DNA of 64,000 nucleotides from Paracentrotus lividus (lineage: Eukaryota > Echinodermata > Echinoidea > Camarodonta > Echinidae), in contig CALNVZ010002974.1 in NCBI GenBank assembly GCA_940671915.1, positions 36,804,085-36,868,084 on the forward strand. The letters are read 5' to 3'. The stretch's first letter is position 1. Every line of letters begins with the position of its first letter. The notes below the pieces were generated by a model. The model was not told the origin of the DNA, searched no databases, and saw only the letters and a list, made by a program, of their open reading frames with translations. Positions 11,396 through 24,361 of this stretch are shown here, piece by piece. A program made the position numbers and the translations under genes.

Positions 11396-13096
11396 TGTTT
11401 GTGTGTATGTTTGAATGCACAAAGTTTCTTGTCACTTTGACGGACAGCATCTGACAAAGAGCGTCCACCCAAGACTAGTCATATTCACACAACCAATAAT
11501 ATTAGCATTCGTATATACAGGTTTTGTGTTACGGCCACGGCTGACAGCAGCATTAACGTCCTTATGGCATGTATGGATCTCAGCAGTGTATTATAAGGGA
11601 GATGGAATTTTGTTCTATCTTATCAATTGACATCTTGAGTTGTACTGAGTCTCACTGTCTGACTATTGACATTCAATATGCAGAATCCAGCAATTATGAG
11701 AGGAAAGATTGTGTGATTTGAGCTGTCCATAATTATGTTAATGCAATGATAGCTCTCAAATGTTGCAACGTGAGTATTATAGTGCAATAGCAAAAGGAAA
11801 TTGAATATTAGTATGATAGAAACATTTGTCAAAATTGGCATTTCTTTTGATTTTGAGAATCCGTATGATTTCCTTTACTTGGCAATATGTCGTGTTATTA
11901 TGCAAGTTATGTATGCATGCATATCATTGATAAGGCTTTATTAGAAACAGTGAATCGTAGAGGTGATGTTTATATAATTATTTTCAGTACTCCTGTAAAT
12001 AGTATAAAATGCCTTAATCATGTTTTTTTGTTAATACGATAGATAATGATATATTAACTGATAACAAAACCAGTATCAAAGGATAATAGAACAATGATAA
12101 GATGAAAAATAAGATTTTGTCGGAATGACGTCCAATTTCTCCTTATTGATCATTCTTTATTAAGTATAGTGGGCAAATTATTATTCGCTTAGAATTGTAT
12201 AACACGTGGTTTCATATAGCCGTATAAAAATATAAGTATTTAAATCTCGAGAGCTTTATTTCACGTTTATGTGAAATATAATCCAACAATTAACTACGTC
12301 CATGCAGATCTCTCTTATAAAGTAACAAAGGTAGATATACAATATAATATCACATGAATCTTGTATGACGTGATCGTATTAGTATTGTCGTTATCTGTGG
12401 CTTTATTATGTATCGCCTCAAACATGCATCAACAAACATAGAAAATATACCCACGCACCACACACAATATAATTTCACGTCATTGTGGTATATCTGTAAA
12501 AACCTCAAAATAAAACATTCTTCATGCATTAATCAGAAAAGGCTGGCTGGTTCCAGAAACATATTAAGCAAGGTTGGGTTTAATTTTATTTTAATGAGGT
12601 ATATAATTAGTTGTTAGATCTGTCCTCTAACCTTATTCATATATTTACCCATTTCAAATGGTACTTTTGTTTAATTATTTATATACATTCTTATGAAGAA
12701 AATATCTGTAGTGGTATATTGTCATTTACTCGCATCCTTTTGAATTATCAAATGAAGTATAGATCACTTTGGTTTCTTTCTATTATTCATAATTGATTTG
12801 GATGAATAGTGGACCGGAAGAGGTATCGTTGAAAATTGTATTGATAACTAGTATACAAATATTACTTGTTTTCTTATTTGATAACAAAAGTTGACGTTAT
12901 TAAAATGATTATATAGAAATTAATGTCAGTCTTTGATTGCATTTGTTCATTATTCATTTGATAAGATTTTCTCGCAAAGATCGTGGAGGGGTTCTAATGT
13001 GAACGGTCTTTGACAATCTCAAGAGATTGGGATATCGATTAAGAATAAGAGTCTTCGTCGTTCAACAATTTTTAAAGAAAGAAAGAAACAGAAAGG

Positions 13097-13098
<2 letters not shown>

Positions 13099-13136
<38 letters not shown>
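13099..13136. repeat. GA microsatellite
   Basis: A nearly pure GA run of about 18 copies, followed directly by a run of ten G. Confidence 0.95.
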
Positions 13137-13139
<3 letters not shown>

Positions 13140-14139
13140 GGGGGGGTGTCAGAGCAAATTGGTCATCAAATACTTCATAGGCGAGGATAAAATCGGTTGT
13201 CGGCTTCTTGCATGTTGATGGAAACAAATTGAAAATATGAAATTCAAATCACTAGGGGAAAAAAGGCATAGGTGCTGCGATTCCTTCGTATATTCCAAGA
13301 AGTATGTATGACATATGAAACTAGCATTCCAGAATAATAATGTGCATTGTTTTTCCAAGCTTGCTTTTTTTTGGGGGGGGGGCTCCAGATACGCATATGA
13401 TCATGATAATGATGTGTTTTTCCTGTAATTGTGAAACCAACAAAGGCCAAAAAACAAAAAACAAACAAACGAGTGTACGAAAAAGAATGCAAGTACAACG
13501 GTGAATTGACATAAAAATAATGGGACGTACCGAGGAGGTACGAGAGATGGAGTTCCAACTGGCAACTAATTTATTCAAACAGCTGTCACTTTCTAAAGAA
13601 GCACAAAAAGAATATACATGTTCAATGCTGCCTTTGATGTCTGATCCTCAAAGCCGACAGATTCATGGGGATAACAGAGTAGCGAATTTTTTTATAAAAT
13701 AGAATATTGCTTATATTTCACTTTTCATTTGACTGAATAGCGCCAAAATTGAGCACATGATAAAATATGAATATATCGACGATATAATATCTAAACATTG
13801 GGGTATATTCAATGACAGCACCTTAAATTTGTGAAAAGGGTTAAAAAGTGATCATCCTAAAATCCCCTTTTTAACAATTTTCCGATTATTTCCGGCAGAC
13901 GAAAATTGAATATGTGCTAGTTGGAATATTGGAAATTATGATGCTATATGTCAGATTAGTGCCCACAGGTGCCCAGTCGGGTAATTTTGATTTATATGTC
14001 GGAAAAATATTATGACATTTCATTTCGCTTGCCTCACAAAGTATACGTATTGTGTATTGCTCACAACTTTCAGACAAGTGGTAGCAAAAAGTAATTTCTC
14101 TTACAAAAGAATATCTCCTTTTGAAAGTGGCCCAACGAG

Positions 14140-15545
14140 TGCAAGCAGCACTGGCGTAAACCCCGGGGGGATGGGGGGAATACATCCCCCCCCCCCAGAT
14201 TTTGGGTAGGGGGGATGCCCTGTACAAACATCCCCCCCCCCCCAGTTTTCAAGAAAGAAATGGAAAAAAACAAAAACACTAGAATTGTGTTATTGGTTAA
14301 AATAGCGCTCTCAATACTCTAAAATGCCTCTTTTTTACTCCCAAAACCACATTTTTTTCCTGCTCGGTCGCTATGCGACCTCGCACTAAGTAACAAACAG
14401 TAACCTAAGTATAAAAAGGTTGGATCCAATGTATTTGATTGATACACGTCTGCCAAAACCCAATACACCCCTCTCCTCGTCTGGGGACAAACCTTAGGAA
14501 AGGGTGTTGTTGACAATCAAAAACATTAATGTAGTTGTGTGGATGGTTTAATTGGGGCCTGCAGCCCACAAAACTTTCGTAGCAAAGATTGTGGATTCGT
14601 TTTCTATCGCTGTTTTTTTAAAAACAAAGTATTTCAAATGTATCTTCTAAATGGATACTAAATTATTTTCTGCTCGCACTTCGCTCTCACTGATACTAAA
14701 TAGGATTTATAATCTCCAATTTTTAGCTTAAACATTTGGGCTCGCGCTTCGCGCTCGCATTACTTTTTCCATTACTAAAATGAACAGGAATCAAGGCTAC
14801 ATTATGATTCTTAAAAGCATACATTCAAAGACAAATTTTCTTCGTACACCCTCCCTCTTCGAAAACATTTCTCTTTAGGTCTATATATGCCTCTGAAAGT
14901 ATCCCCTTTTATAGAAAAAGTGCCCTTTTTTCCATTGAGACCCCACTTTCAAATTCGTGACGCCGCCTCTACTGTGTGTTTTTGTTCTGTTTTGTTGTTC
15001 GCGGATACTATAAAGGACCTTTAAAGCACAAAAATATATTCAATTTCAGCTTAAAATTTGCGACTCGCGCTTCGCGCTCGCTGATAGTCAATATGAACTA
15101 CAATGCACAGAAATCTCAAACCTTTACCTCAAAATTTTCGGCTTGCGCTTCGCAGCCATTTTGATTCTTTAAAGTATACATTCAAGACAACTTTTCTTCG
15201 TATATCCTCGCTCTCTGAATAAATTTCTCTTTAGATCTATGCCTCTGATCTAAAGTGTCCCCCTTTTCAGAAAAAGTGCACTTTTTATCGAGACCCCACT
15301 TTCAAATCCATGCTGCCTCTACTACATATTTTTGTTTTTCGTTTTTAATTTTTTTCCCGCTCGCAAATACTATATAGGACCTTTAACGCACAAACATATC
15401 CAATTTAAATTTAAAATTTTCGGCTCGCGCTTCACGCTCGCTGATACTAAAAAAGGAACTATAATGCACAAATAACTCCAACTTTTAGCTTAAATTTTCG
15501 GCTCGCGCTTCGCGCTCGCATTAGTTTTTTTCCATTACTAAAATG
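14140..15545. repeat. Repeat block with recurring CTCGCGCTTCGCGCTCGC motif
   Basis: A short palindromic phrase of the type GGCTCGCGCTTCGCGCTCGC recurs near 14740, 15062, 15421 and 15500, with weaker copies near 14672 and 15138. Between them, longer text recurs at a period of about 360 bp, for example CATACATTCAAAGACAA near 14819, its variant near 15176, and a third near 15747, together with GAGACCCCACTTTCAAAT near 14937 and 15290. The left part (14150-14245) has facing G-rich and C-rich runs around GGGGGGATG. It is a tandemly duplicated dispersed repeat; the family is unidentified. Confidence 0.65.
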
Positions 15546-15562
15546 AACAGTACGTCGGCTTG

Positions 15563-15710
15563 GAGCCATAAGGGCGCTATTGCAGATCAATGATGTTCCG
15601 TTTGGAGCCAGAAGGGCGCTATTACCATTGGCTTTGTACAGTTACAATACGCCCTATGGCTCTCAACGGAACATCTATAAGATGCAATACGCCCTTATGG
15701 CTCCCAACAG
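15563..15710. mobile_element. Hairpin element with GGAGCCATAAGGGCG ends
   Basis: The left arm carries TTGGAGCCATAAGGGCGCTATTG..GATGTTCCGTTTGGAGCC. The right arm carries the reverse complement, finishing CGCCCTTATGGCTCC. The arms are about 60 bp with a short loop. There is no coding capacity. Confidence 0.7.
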
Positions 15711-18700
15711 ACGAGTAATCAATGCAGCCACTGAAGCTAGAAGCATACATTCAAAGACAAATTCTATTCACACTCCCTTCCTCTCAAATCCGCCACTGCC
15801 ACTGCTATATGGGTATTAATAACGTTTCATCGGACAAGTTGGCAAATTATTTCGCTCATCCTCCCCCCCCCCCCACTCCTCGACACAGATTTACGCCGTT
15901 GCAAGCAAGTATAGAGATTTTGTCCCCAATATCTGCAAGGGAGATCTAGTTGAGCACATGCCCGACATATTTTCTCCTCGCGGCTCTTAAGCTAGATCAA
16001 AACGATTCCCGCTTGCAAGATCTCCAGGGCTTGTACCTCCTTGGACGTACTGATGGTGAAATAGATAGATATGTGAATCCTTCGACACATACATGCCTTT
16101 CTTTTTCCAGCGTGAAAGTAAGAAATAAATGCTCTTTGCCTGAAAACATCAACTCTTCTTTTATTTTCAAAAATATTTTGAGATGGCGCTCTTTGATGTG
16201 TTTGACTGAACGGAGGGTAGGTTAATTGCATATAGAACTTTTCCCCCCCTTTTTTTTGGGGGGGGGCATACAGGTCGGACAAAAATTATTAGACCAAGCT
16301 CTCTTTCTCGTCTTGGACAAGAGCACCATTTACATAAGGAAGACCTTTATGGAGATGTCATTGACATAATTGCCGAAGATTGTATAGAAATATAGTTAGA
16401 TTGTTTTCATTATGTTTTCTTATCACACAAAGCAAGAACCGCACTCACTGAAACCCTTCTATGAAAAAGAGCTTGGTATAATATATTTTCCCCAAGCTGT
16501 AGCTTTAGTTAGTAGCAGCGGATCCATGATATGGAAATAGAGGAGGTGCAATACACAAAAATAGAGGGGGTGTAGAAGGCGGACATGTTGGCTCAATAGA
16601 CATGATAGACCAGTTTACTAAGTTATTATAAATTTATGCATACTTTTTGAACAAAGGTTGTTCTTGACAACCTTAATGCTTTCCTGGGGCCTGCCTGACA
16701 TAGCAACAACTACTGTATGCAAACTCGATTCCATGTATTGTAATTCATTCTTTAAATACAGGTCAGTGTTTGAATACCTTGTTACTATGTCGTCAGGAAA
16801 AAAACTTGGATAAATTATAATAATTTAGTAAACTGGTGGATCCCCGGATCGAGTCATACCAAAGACTTGAAAACTTGGACCCTCTGCCTTTTACCCACGC
16901 ACTCGATATTTGGGAATGGAGAGGGGTAATGATAACATTATGCTATGCAGGGCTCGATGGCCGGGAGAACAGTTTGTTTTAGAGCTGAAGTGGCTACCCT
17001 GGGTAAATAAGTTAGGACTAGCATACTACTATTAATTTCTTCAATATAATAATAATAATAATAATATTGAAAATTTATACCGCGCCATGTCTGTCAGAAT
17101 TGACACTCCTGGCGCATGTGAGAATTTATTTGATTATGGCATATACAAAGTGTCACTTAACATTCTCATAATAATTACATATAACTCATAACAGGGTTAT
17201 AATTAAACATGATTTACATTACAAAGTTAAAAATTTATCATTGAATTGAGAAAGTATTGTGTTCCATAAAAAGTATTATTATTACTTAGCCTAGCATTCT
17301 TATATTATTAGATTTAACTTATAAACTTATTACATGATAATAATTAAACATGATTTGCATATTTTTATCAAAGAGTTTTATGTACTGTAAAATCTAGAAC
17401 TAGTATATTTTACATAAACATGATACATGTAGAGTTAATATCAAACATGATATTAAATATCAAACATGAGTTAAATGTAATCATGAATTAACGTGGTAGT
17501 AAAAGGAGGGCGCAACTTTTGCGCCCAATGGACCCACCACTGGTAGGCCCCTAAGTGTCAACAAAACAAAACAAAAACAAAAAAAACAAAAAAACAACAA
17601 TACTAGACATAAAATGAAACAAAAAATCAAAACAAAACATCAATAACAAAATAATCCAGCTATAACGAGTTAAGTGGAAGACCTTGGTTCGAATCCCAAT
17701 TCTCTCGGATTGTGTCGGTCCCAATATATGCTTTGTTTATTATTAAAGAGGTAACAAATTATATCTTCCATTTTATTACAGACCACCCACTCTTCGAATC
17801 CCCATTCCGCCCTATTTACGCCCTATGTAAATTCCAACGCCCCCCCCCCCCCCCCCCCCCCGCCCCTACGCAGCTCAGCGGCAACCATAATTTCCTTTTT
17901 AGTTTTTCCTCTTAATGATACCTTACAAGTCAGGCAACTTGTTTTCTTTTGGGAAAAAAATAAAGGATATTTTTTAGGTTAATTCAAGGTTTTCAGCAAA
18001 ATTACAGAAGGTAAATGAAGGTAAATGAGACATTTGATTAATATTTGTAATTTTTAAAGTTTTTTTTAAAGTTTCCCGGTATATAGCGTGCAAACTGTTT
18101 GAGATCCTGCGCTAATTAAATACTAGTCCCATATATAGTTAGGGTTTCATGTGTGCCATTTACCATTTGACACATCTAAAGTTTTGCATTTTTAATTTTA
18201 GAGAAAGAAGAAGAGCCTGCCCGAAAATATCGCATTAGCAGGGTTTGATGCGCGACAAGACTGCTGATTGTTAGGGGTTTTAGGCCAAAAAATGGTAAAA
18301 ATCAATAATAATGCTACTTTTTTCTCTTTTCTTGACTTTTGCGTGAGAAAGTGGGTGTTCTGCGTGAGATCGTGAGATGGACTCAAATTTGGAGAATCGG
18401 TCACTTAACCGATATTGAATAAATGGGTGCTTGGATGTTCCTTTCTCTATGCCTGCTGTTTTTTTTTTTCTTTTTCTCTCTAAGGATATAGATCTAGATG
18501 CATAACTGTTGAAAGCTGGATTATATAGCTTTGGTAAGATTGAATAATTATCAATTGTATTTTTCCCTCTTGATGCACTCTACATATAAAACAAGCTAAG
18601 TGATCATAATTTGGAGTCAGTAGCTATAACAAAAAGCAGGAAAACTTGAAGAAAAAAAAACCCAATGAAGCAAGTTGCAAAATTTCACCAATATTTGTCA

Positions 18701-18850
18701 CTTTGGGCTACAAAGTTATATTGAGAGAAATACCTTAGATTGTGTGAAGTAACAATGATGTACAAGGTTGATCGTTGATAGCCTAATTGGAAGAAACAAT
18801 TAAAAAAATATTTTAGAATTCAATGTACACTTAATTTAAATAATTTCTTA
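15711..18850. other. Intergenic, repeat-rich, no gene seen
   Basis: The stretch contains G or C runs near 15866, 16245 and 17841-17862, an ATA microsatellite (17047-17066) followed by the short palindromic phrase GGCGC..GCGCC near 17084-17116, and A-rich low-complexity DNA near 17560-17640. A lone tRNA-like B-box is at 17688. The promoter and any non-coding first exon of the gene starting at 18.9 kb should lie here or just to the right, but I see no decisive signal. Confidence 0.5.
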
Positions 18851-18858
18851 TTGTGCAG

Positions 18859-19010
18859 GTGTTGTGATTGGTTATTGAAGTTAAATGTCAAAATCATCAT
18901 GGTATTCCTAACAAGACTTTGCCGGCGATCTCCCATTACTTGGAGGAGAAGTTTCCATGTGAGGCCTTCATCTTGTAGTAGAATGTACAATGGAGATCAG
19001 CAATGTACAG
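18859..19010 (+). CDS. Exon 1: start and probable mitochondrial presequence
   Basis: The exon follows an acceptor (TTGTGCAG) and contains 40 bases of 5' UTR, so there should be a non-coding exon upstream. ATG at 18899 is chosen because it opens the frame that splices correctly into exon 2. The 37 residues begin [20 protein letters not shown], with seven Arg and no acidic residue in the first 27, typical of a matrix-targeting peptide. The donor is a perfect GTAAGT; the exon ends in phase 1. Confidence 0.8.
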
Positions 19011-22000
19011 GTAAGTCAACATGGATAGAATATGACACAAACAAATACCGAAATTCTGGATATTTCTCAATACTAGGGGGTACATTTTTGTATGTTACAC
19101 ATTAACATTAGAGTGATTTGCAATTTATATATTTTTATAAAAATCATATAAAAAAAATTATATATATAATTTATGTGTTGATAATGCAGGCCAAGCAATA
19201 AAAACCCTTCTGACTTTTTTATTACATTCCTGACCAACCTCTTGAAAACACCTGATTATTTTATATGGGGGCAGACTAAAAATACATTGTATATCCTATG
19301 AGATTTTACAATTCGGCAAGGCCAAAAGTTGAAATGTTTGTAAATTTATGTGCTCACTTACTATTTTTCTACCAAATCATTTGGCAGTCAATATTTATTT
19401 GTTGTCCTTAACTATAAGTATAATTTATTGGTTGATTTTAGTGTCGCATTATTTCTGTCCTCACCAGAAATCAAGATTGCCTTTAATATTCTAGGTTGAT
19501 TAACTTATTGTCCTCTTTATTATTGCACTTAATACTTTGGTCTTGATTCAACAGATATGTTGCAGATTCACCCTAAAGTAAGGGCATCGTTGACTGAGAC
19601 CAAGGCTGTAGTTGCTCTAGAGAGCACAATCATTACACATGGAATGCCATATCCTGACAATCTCAGGTAAGACATGGGAGCAACTCTTCAAAAATATATA
19701 TATATATTTGTTTAAATTCCTTATAACCTAGATGTTTTATTGAAATTGCATTCTGACAGTGCATTAGATGACATTTTCCAGTTGATATTTGGTGAATGCA
19801 CATTGTATAAATGTGTGAAGAAATATGTCAGGCAAGAACAATCAGGAAAAAGAAAGGATATTTGTATGAAGCTTTTTAGAAGAAATAAGAGAAACCTTTG
19901 AACACACACCATGAAATTAGACACATTGATTCATTGAATAAAAGTAGGGGAGGCTATGGCTTTAATTTTAAAGCGAGAGCGATCTAACCAACACTGTGTG
20001 GTCTCTCATTGACCTTGTGTTATTAACAGCTAGTCTTCAAATATGCCTTTTTGAGATACTTATTAATAATACAGTGTATAAATTAGCCTATAGTTATATT
20101 TGTGTAGGGAAACTGATATGTTTTTAGGAGAATACTTGTTTTGCTACTTGGCAACATAATCACTGTGGTATGAATTGTATTGAATATTGATTAAGTGTCT
20201 TATTATGCCATTGGGCTTGTATTATAAGACTACACTGCTCAGAATGTTGCATTATGGGTTAAGAACCGGGCCAGATTTGAGTAATTGGGGTTATGCTACA
20301 CAATGCTGCTGGTTCACATTGGCTTTAAGTTTTCAAGGGACTTAAAAGTAAGAATTAATTTCCAAGAACAATACATTGTGCTTTGGAATGTTAATGTACT
20401 AACTAAGTAGTTACTCTAGGAATACTGAAAGAAAGGAAATAAAAAATCAAAACACACAGTTATTCCTTATTTTAAAATCATCATATAAAATATTTTTATT
20501 TGCAGGACAGGACATGAAGTGGAAAAGCTTATTGAAGAGACGGGTGTTACTCCTGCTACAGTGGCTGCATTTGAAGGCAAGCTGCACATAGGACTGACAG
20601 ACAGTCAGTTACAGGGTTTGGCTACCACTCAACATGCTGTGAAGACTTCAAGGAGAGATCTTGCCTGGGTTTTGAGTCAGGTAAAATGTTTGAATTGCAG
20701 GATGCTTAACCTTCAAACTATTTATCAATGAATATCTCCTCAAATATGACTAGACTTGTTTACATGTAAATATACATGTATACCATTTTCATGGAGATTT
20801 CAAACATTCATCTTTATTCTTTGGTGGAGCTTCTTCAAACCTTCATTTGTATTTTTATTTTATTTTTCTGTTTAAAAAAACAAAAACAAAAAAGCATTTG
20901 ATTCCAGGGTAAACTTTCTCTGTATGGGATGAATTTTTCCTCTCATGGATCCCCTCTTCTGAGGACCGATGTCCCTTCCCATCTGAAAAATAATCTACAT
21001 TATCCCAGTCAAAAATCTTCTAAAAACACATTTCATGTCAACTATAGTTTTTTTTTTTTCCTTTTTAACAATTTCATAAGCACATACAGATGCCACAGCA
21101 GTGTTATGCGCCATAAAAAAGATATTAATATTATTAGGCTTGCTCTAACCTCTTGATATTTTGTATTTTCCTACAGAGATTGACCGGAGGAACGACCGTG
21201 TCAGGGACCATGATAGCAGCTCATCTAGCAGGCATTCCTATCTTTGTTACAGGGGGAATAGGAGGAGTACATAAGGGAGGAGAAACAAGTAAGTCAATTA
21301 CATTATGATGTGATATTTTGCTTTCATTGTGTCCATGGCTCTGCATCACAGTAGAATGAGTGATAAAAGTGATCGACCACCACATTTCTTCTCGAACTCT
21401 ACGTTCTAAAACTTATGGATCTTTCATGCTTTTTAGAGGTAACATTCATTGGGGGGACCCTTCTGCGGAAGGCTCTTCTTTAATAATTATGCAAAGGCAG
21501 GTCCGCCGAAATCATTTAATCAACATACATATAATGAAGTATTGTAATACTTCTTTCATTTTTTATATGTTTTGTCTCTCCTATTCTACTTCTGTTCTTA
21601 AGATCCACTTAAATACTTGTTTTCTGTGATGTCCTCTTTGTTTGCAATTTGTCTCAAGAGGATTTATAGGTCTTGTATGATATAATTATTATCATATTAA
21701 CATGTATCTCATGAAACGTCACATGTTAAAATCCTTCTTTGAGCAGTTCTTGGTGGCAAAGGGTAAAAATCATGAGTGGGTTCTGATGATATGTATTTTT
21801 TAGTGTATTTTTCCGTCCCCAGCCACAGAGGATGCCGGGGGAAAAAAATGACAATGAAAATAATTTATAGATTCATTGAATTTTAAAAAGTGATTTTTTA
21901 CTTATAATCAATCAGGTATGGATGTCAGTGCTGATTTACAAGAATTGGGACGTACTCCTGTTACTGTGGTCTCAGCTGGTATCAAGTCTATCCTAGATAT

Positions 22001-24330
22001 ACCTCGTACTTTGGAATATTTGGTGAGGAAATTGCTTTTAATCTAAATTTTATCAAATTCAATTTTCTCATATGTGATTCGTAATTGGACTCGTTGATAA
22101 CTTAATTTTATGTGGTACAGTTCACTCCTCTGTTTACAAAGATCTTGAGACAAAGCCAATTTTCTTGTTAAAATCTCTTTAAAAACACAGACACATGTGC
22201 ATGATTTATTTGAAATTGGGTTCAAATGAATTGCCTCGTTATAACAAAATCTTGCTATGTCCATGCTCGTTATATTGGAATGGACTGTATTGGAGTTCTT
22301 GGGAAGAGTTCTGAGAATAAGAGTGACAGGATTGCAAATGAGACTATGGTTTATGAGGCATATATAGGTCAATAGATCCATTTTAGACATTAGTGAAAAA
22401 CACATACAGAGGCCTACTGCACATGGGGCTTGTTTGACTTAATAAATTCCTAGTTGTGTGCCGTATATTACTCAACACCTCATTTTTCAGTTGACCAGTT
22501 TGCACATATTATTTGGGAATCTATGTGGATAGAAAGCCTTGATCAACACAGGCACCTATTTTGGTAGCCAGTTATACTAAAAGACACACATCTAGTAATA
22601 TACTTGTATATATATGTGTTGTTGATATTAATTAGACATCATGAATCTCTCTATTTCGCTCATCAGGAAACGCAAGGTGTGACAGTTGCAACATATGGAA
22701 CATCTCCAGACTTTCCAGCATTCTTTACAAGACACAGTGGTGTGAAGTCTCCATGTAACATCCCAACAGCTCGAGAGGCTGCCCAACTAATAGGTATTTT
22801 TGGCCCGTATTCCGAACCTGGGTATAAACAACCAAAGGTTTAGGCAACTTACCAAAAGATAGAGCCGCGGCCTCCTGTATGAACACTGCAAGGCAGCATT
22901 TTATACCGGATGTACTAATCCCCTCCTATATAGTCAATGGTAGGAGAACAGCGGACCGGTATATCCGGCTTATGATCATGCAGAATTTAATGCAGTATCA
23001 TTGTATGTGTAAACTGTGGTTGCTGTCTAGACTTTTGGTCTGGTTAGAACAAGGGTTCAGAAAATGCATCATCATGTCATTTATTATCTTTTTATTACAG
23101 CAGGCATTTTAAATGTTAGACCTGTACCAACTAAGTGTTTGTATTTTCCTTCAAAAAAGAAAAGGGATTGTGTGTGTAGGTGTTAAGAGAAGAATAGATA
23201 CCAAATAGCCCTGGTCAGGTCATCATCAATATAGCATAATCCTTCCTTTCATCAATATTGAATAGACAGGAAGTATTTGTTTTGTATTCATAATGCTATT
23301 CCCAACCTAGTATAGAGGAGAAAATGGGGGTCATGGTACTTTAAATGGTCAGCTCGAAGAAATTGTTTCAGGATTCTTAAAATATTAGACTGCTAGTATG
23401 TGCCGTATAACATGTGGAAAGAATACACAGATTTGCTATAGCGATTTGAGTATAGTCAATTCTACTTGTCCAAAACATATTTCAAATACAATAGGTTGGA
23501 GATATGTCTAGGTTTAGATGTTGGTGTAACACAGGCCTGAAACATGTTACTTTTTGCTGGAACATAATTTGCACTATTCTGCACATTTGCAGGTCTATTT
23601 CTTATAGTTTACTACTGGAGCACTCAATTGTAACACAGTGTTGACTTCTGTTCAAGAAATACGAAACATGGAAAGTTTCATTGAGAATGAAATGCTTACA
23701 GTAATAGGATGTGTACGAATAATGAGGAAGATCTTTACTGTGTTCTGTTTAGATAGCAACTTGTCTTTGGGACTTGGTAGTGGAATATTGATTGCTGTCC
23801 CTATCCCAGAAGAGTTTGCTGCTGATGGTGAACTGATAGAGGGCGCTATACAGACAGCTGTATCAGAAGCCGAGTAAGTGATTACCCTTTATTATTATTG
23901 ATGGTAGTATTATGTTATGTGCATGTATCCAGTCGCAAATACACAGCTCGGGCCTTACACTGTTAGAGAGCTTTATTACCCAGTTTGCAACCAAATGCTG
24001 TACTCATGGAAATATGCGTGGTGCATTAATTTTCACAAACAGTGGCGGATCCAGGTGGGGGCGCCTAAATAACATAAATAACAGTGAATACAGTATTCTA
24101 ATACATAGTGCTGTAGAATATCAATTGCATATTTGCAACAGTAGTGCCCTGTAACGTAAAGAGTTGTGATCAATCGCAAATTTGAAACTACTATTCTGAT
24201 TACTTCACAGTGAGACTTTTATGCAAGAAGTGTATGCAACAAGGATCCTGATTTATTGTTAGGCCAAAAAAAAAAAATTGTTTGGTTGTCCTCGACCGAC
24301 CGACCCTCTGAAAACGGCCCGACCGGACCA

Positions 24331-24361
<31 letters not shown>

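Larger units (their letters stand above)
9698..13900. other. Intergenic, no gene seen
   Basis: A+T-rich sequence without coding character, containing a foldback element near 11.17-11.40 kb and a GA microsatellite near 13.1 kb. The only open frames are short, lack codon bias and overlap simple repeats. Confidence 0.6.

Noticed and set aside
11022-11630. Cluster of overlapping short frames on both strands
   Set aside because: It coincides with the inverted-repeat element at 11167-11395, which opens frames symmetrically. No protein family is recognised.
17640-17720. Possible tRNA or tRNA-derived repeat (GGTTCGAATCCC at 17688)
   Set aside because: The B-box is perfect, but no A-box, acceptor stem or anticodon arm can be folded upstream. 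It is at most a decayed short interspersed repeat.
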